DNA from: Lucifuga dentata
Taxonomy: Eukaryota; Chordata; Actinopteri; Ophidiiformes; Bythitidae
Assembly (NCBI GenBank): GCA_014773175.1
Contig: VXCM01001423.1
Span: forward strand, 62,001-126,000
Length of the DNA stretch: 64,000 nucleotides
Direction of reading: 5' to 3'
The notes beneath the pieces are model-generated. The model was given only the letters and a program-made list of their open reading frames with translations. It was not told the DNA's origin and did not search any database. The number at the start of each line of letters is the position of its first letter. The stretch's first letter is position 1. The translations under genes were made by a program, and so were the position numbers. Shown piece by piece: positions 61,590 through 64,000 of the stretch.

Positions 61590-61960
61590 CAAGGACCTCA
61601 TTCATAAAATGTTGCGTGGAATCCATACTAAAAGTGTACGGCACTCAAAATGGAAATGGCGTACGCACAAAAATATTCAGATTTATAAAACCATGCGTAC
61701 ATGGCTTCACACAATTTACTCTTTATAAATCACAATCAGCTTGGACGTCTGCACACATTAAAACGCTCATATCCTGCCCATGACACTCCCACAATTTACC
61801 ATAAATGGTCCATCCAAAGGTATTTGTGAATATGTGAATACTGATATAAATGAGTTTGTATGTCATTGCACTTCAGAGAGAATGACTTCTAATTGGTAGA
61901 GCAAGAAAAAAAATCATATAAAACAGAAATGCAGGTATTGTGGATGAGCTGAAATCAGGA
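61590..61960. mobile_element. Possible Harbinger-like or other MITE
   Basis: GGACCTCATTCATAAAATG and repeated GCGTACGCAC / CATGCGTACATGG motifs with TTTATAAA segments resemble a class of fish MITEs remembered as Harbinger-like. Ends not defined. Confidence 0.35.
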
Positions 61961-62139
61961 AAATGTTTGATCTGGTGCCTCAGCAACAACAACAATCACA
62001 ACATGCTGCAGCTGGACATGAGCCACTTTAACAAATAATAAATCATTTAGAATTCAAATTTACACTGAATTAAAAGTTTGTCAGACCTAAAGGCAGATGC
62101 CAGAAGATCCAGTGCTGCATAAAGGATGAGACACTGAAG

Positions 62140-62196
62140 TACAGATCCAGTACAATGAACTAATTTCTTGGAGTTAAAACAAAATCTGGGGTTGTA
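62140..62196. mobile_element. MITE fragment
   Basis: AACTAATTTCTTGGAGTTAAA and ACAAAATCTGGGGTTG match the piece at 62690-62730 (AACTAATTTCTTTGAGTTAA, ACAACATCTGG). Interrupted by the LINE fragment at 62200. Confidence 0.5.
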
Positions 62197-62199
62197 GTG

Positions 62200-62308
62200 C
62201 ACAGGAGAACATGCAAACTCCACACAGAAAAGAACCAGTCAGCCTTGAACTCAAGACCTGCTTGCTGTGAGTCAACAGAGCTAACCACTGAGCCACCGTG
62301 CAGCACTG
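62200..62308 (+). mobile_element. L2-like 3' end fragment
   Basis: AGGAGAACATGCAAACTCCA, TTGAACTCAAGACCTGC and TGCTGTGAGTCAACAG align to the end of the 59520-59950 repeat. Confidence 0.65.
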
Positions 62309-62449
62309 TAAGCCCTGATAACTTCATTCATATGTTCAATGAATATAGGACTCACAACAGAAAAGACTCCAATTTTTAGGTACAATGAATGAATATTGCA
62401 TGGTTAGAATTACCAAGCCAGAGCACCTGGACAGAACACAAGCAGAAAC

Positions 62450-62515
62450 AGGGAGAACATGCAAACTCCATGCTGAAAGGACCCAGTCCTCGGCCTTGAA
62501 CCCGGGATCACTAAG
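62450..62515 (+). mobile_element. L2-like 3' end fragment
   Basis: GGGAGAACATGCAAACTCCA and CCTTGAACCCGGGATC; same family as 62200-62308, in the same orientation. Confidence 0.6.
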
Positions 62516-62569
62516 ATTCTATTTTAAGCAATAAGTTTGTGCTTTGCTAATATGGGCAAAACTAAACTT

Positions 62570-62810
62570 ACCGGTACTTAAGTTGATTCAACTCAAAAAC
62601 TCTAACTGAATAAAAAATATATCCAAAAAGTACGACTAATGCAAAATCATTAGGTCGTGTTGGGACAATTAACTAAATTGGGGACAATTAACTAATTTCT
62701 TTGAGTTAAAACAACATCTGGAATTACATGTTTTGATGAAGCTTCTCAGTCTTATCTCAGATACTCAGATACAATTTATCTGGGATTACAGTGTAGCTAT
62801 ATGTAGCTTC
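62570..62810. mobile_element. MITE-like repeat
   Basis: ACTTAAGTTGATTCAACTCA, GGTCGTGTTGGGACAATTAA and a second GGGGACAATTAACTAATTTC; a commonly seen fish repeat style, partly shared with 62140-62196. Confidence 0.45.
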
Positions 62811-63012
62811 TAATACAATCAAATCATATCATATAAAGAAACAGTAGACAGTAATAAATTAAATATTTACCACATAACAAATCATGACAATTCTGGCCTG
62901 GCCCCAAGACAGTTAGCTAGGTTAGCTTCATGAATTTACTCACAATAGAACAGGAAAACTTGAGTTAGCATTAGTAGCAGCAGCTAGTTCAGTAGCTAAC
63001 GTTGCAGCTTAC

Positions 63013-63035
63013 CGCCACGTTTCCTCAAGTTCCAT
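63013..63035 (-). CDS. Candidate first coding exon (ATG to GT donor)
   Basis: Minus strand: an ATG in a good context (CAACATGG) opens seven codons (MELEETW) plus two bases, then a GTAAGC donor (63012-63007). Without splicing the frame would stop one codon later. It lies at the edge of the CpG-richest part of the window, with an inverted CCAAT box about 245 bp upstream, as expected for a promoter-proximal first exon. The start M-x-L-E-E resembles MRLEE of human IQCJ, but the exon ends two bases into a codon whereas the 46676-46737 exon needs phase 0. Another exon, a different donor, or a different gene is therefore required. Confidence 0.33.
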
Positions 63036-63340
63036 GTTGAGTTTTCAGAAGCTGAAATGTCCCGAAAATGCTGGGGATCGATGAATAACTCCATAATTGT
63101 CCGTTGTTTCTCCGTGTCACCCTATCTCTCTTCATTTTTCGTCTGAACACCAAGAAAATTATGAAAGAAAAAAATTGGCACAAGCCGCTGAATGGCCCAC
63201 CTATCAACTCTCAGGCCAACGCCGAGTCAACGTGTGAAACCATCGTTGTCATGGAGATGAGGGGACGCTGAATGTGATTGGACCAAAGCAGAGTAGACCT
63301 TCCCACACACAGTCGGACATTCGGTTTCACTTTCTCTGCT
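63036..63340 (-). promoter_or_regulatory. Candidate minus-strand promoter and 5' UTR
   Basis: Compared with the AT-rich surroundings this segment has many CpG dinucleotides (for example around 63062-63083, 63100-63116, 63184-63245 and 63266). It holds an inverted CCAAT box on the plus strand (ATTGG, 63277-63281), so CCAAT reads toward the candidate exon. GTTGTCATGGAGAT at 63245-63258 loosely resembles an RFX X-box. No TATA box is evident. It sits directly upstream, in minus-strand sense, of the ATG-bearing candidate exon. The inference is a TATA-less promoter for the minus-strand gene; transcription start data would decide. Confidence 0.4.
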
Positions 63341-63344
63341 GCGC

Positions 63345-63540
63345 ACAGATAATACAAGTAAAGTAACGCAAACAATGTGACCAAATGTAATGGAGTAAAA
63401 GTACATTTTTTTCTTCATAAATATACTCAAGTATGAGTTAAAAGTATCCTACAATAAAACTACTCAGTAAAGTACAATTTTGTGAAAAAAGTTATTGAAG
63501 TAAATATAATGGAGTAAATGTTAATACATACCTCTGGATA
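63345..63540. mobile_element. AGTAAAAGTACA-type dispersed repeat
   Basis: GGAGTAAAAGTACA, ATACTCAAGTATGAG, CTCAGTAAAGTACA and ending CATACCTCTGG form a typical fish non-autonomous transposon pattern. It lies just upstream of the candidate promoter. A weaker relative is at 17405-17560. Confidence 0.5.
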
Positions 63541-64000
63541 TGTGTAATTCGTGACTCTGCTATAATTAAAGAGACAAATATTAACATGTTACCACCCAAT
63601 CAGTGAATAACTGTTACTGAATAAAAACATAATTACTGGTAATTACGATATGGCTTGTGGATATTTCTTTTTACGTGGTTGTTCTTAGTGTGCGTTATTC
63701 CATCTGTACGTGTGTGTGTGTGTGTGTGTGTGGTGAAGGTCAACTTTAATTAGCCTGTATCTTCCCTTCAGAGCAGAGTTGAAATAATGTGAAAGCAGGA
63801 TGGAGTGGGAGGGGAGGGGAAGGCAGACAGATAGGGTAAGTGCTGCATTTTCTCTCACCATTTTTTATTTTGTAAGTGGAGTGGTTTTAATAGAATACTG
63901 GGGAGAGGTAATCGCATCAGAGTACCAATCATTTCTGCATTAGGGGCAAAAGTGGGTTCTCACAGTAGGCTGACTGTTAGGGGAGGGTAGCTGACTCCAA
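63541..64000. other. Upstream flank of the candidate promoter
   Basis: AT-rich sequence with a TG repeat at 63711-63732. No coding exon recognised. Confidence 0.4.
63711..63732. repeat. (TG)n microsatellite
   Basis: 22 nt of TG. Confidence 0.93.

Overview
The window looks like teleost fish genomic DNA. The signs are very dense CA/GT and GA/CT microsatellites, several dispersed repeats of kinds common in fish (LINE 3' ends with ATGG-type tails, an RTE/Rex3-like 3' end, SINE-like and MITE-like pieces), one long LINE, and vertebrate-style exons with GT-AG splice sites. There are no prokaryotic features. Almost all the open reading frames here are chance frames, many of them running through microsatellites.

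The host gene is on the minus strand. Three short exons at 46737-46676, 46436-46365 and 45926-45791 join in phase and encode about 90 residues. They match, from memory, the N-terminal part of IQCJ / IQCJ-SCHIP1, including the calmodulin-binding IQ motif and the following Ser/Pro-rich stretch. The gene starts to the right: a promoter-like, CpG-richer segment with a candidate ATG exon lies near 63.0-63.3 kb, and a candidate 15-nt exon lies at 48.9 kb. How these two join to the three firm exons is not resolved. Everything left of 45.8 kb would be intron, or the space between IQCJ-type and SCHIP1-type exons; the later SCHIP1 exons were not found here.

Layout. 1-29.2 kb: presumed intron with microsatellites, a small inverted-repeat element (8.9-9.2 kb), a dispersed repeat (14.4-14.9 kb), a hairpin (18.7 kb), an RTE-like tail (27.2 kb) and several blocks that resemble conserved non-coding elements. 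29.2-31.9 kb: a long palindrome, two oppositely oriented copies of a TTAA-flanked MITE, and a LINE tail. 32.1-32.36 kb: a candidate conserved non-coding block that runs straight into a GA repeat. 32.4-38.84 kb: a nearly full-length but decayed LINE with GA repeats on both sides. ORF1 has a coiled coil plus an SGNH-like domain; ORF2 has endonuclease, reverse transcriptase and a zinc knuckle. 38.9-45.8 kb: intron. 45.8-46.74 kb: the three exons. 46.74-63.0 kb: 5' intron(s), holding a third MITE copy split by a nested TA-flanked element (50.6-51.6 kb), a second copy of the 14.4-kb repeat (53 kb), and LINE and MITE pieces (59.5-62.8 kb). 63.0-64 kb: candidate first exon, promoter and upstream flank.

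An assembly issue matters for interpretation. Twenty-one N runs are present, all but one a single base. Eight of them separate two copies of the same 61-67 bases, so they are most likely unmerged contig overlaps. Three of these lie inside LINE ORF2 and one, by itself, shifts the frame.
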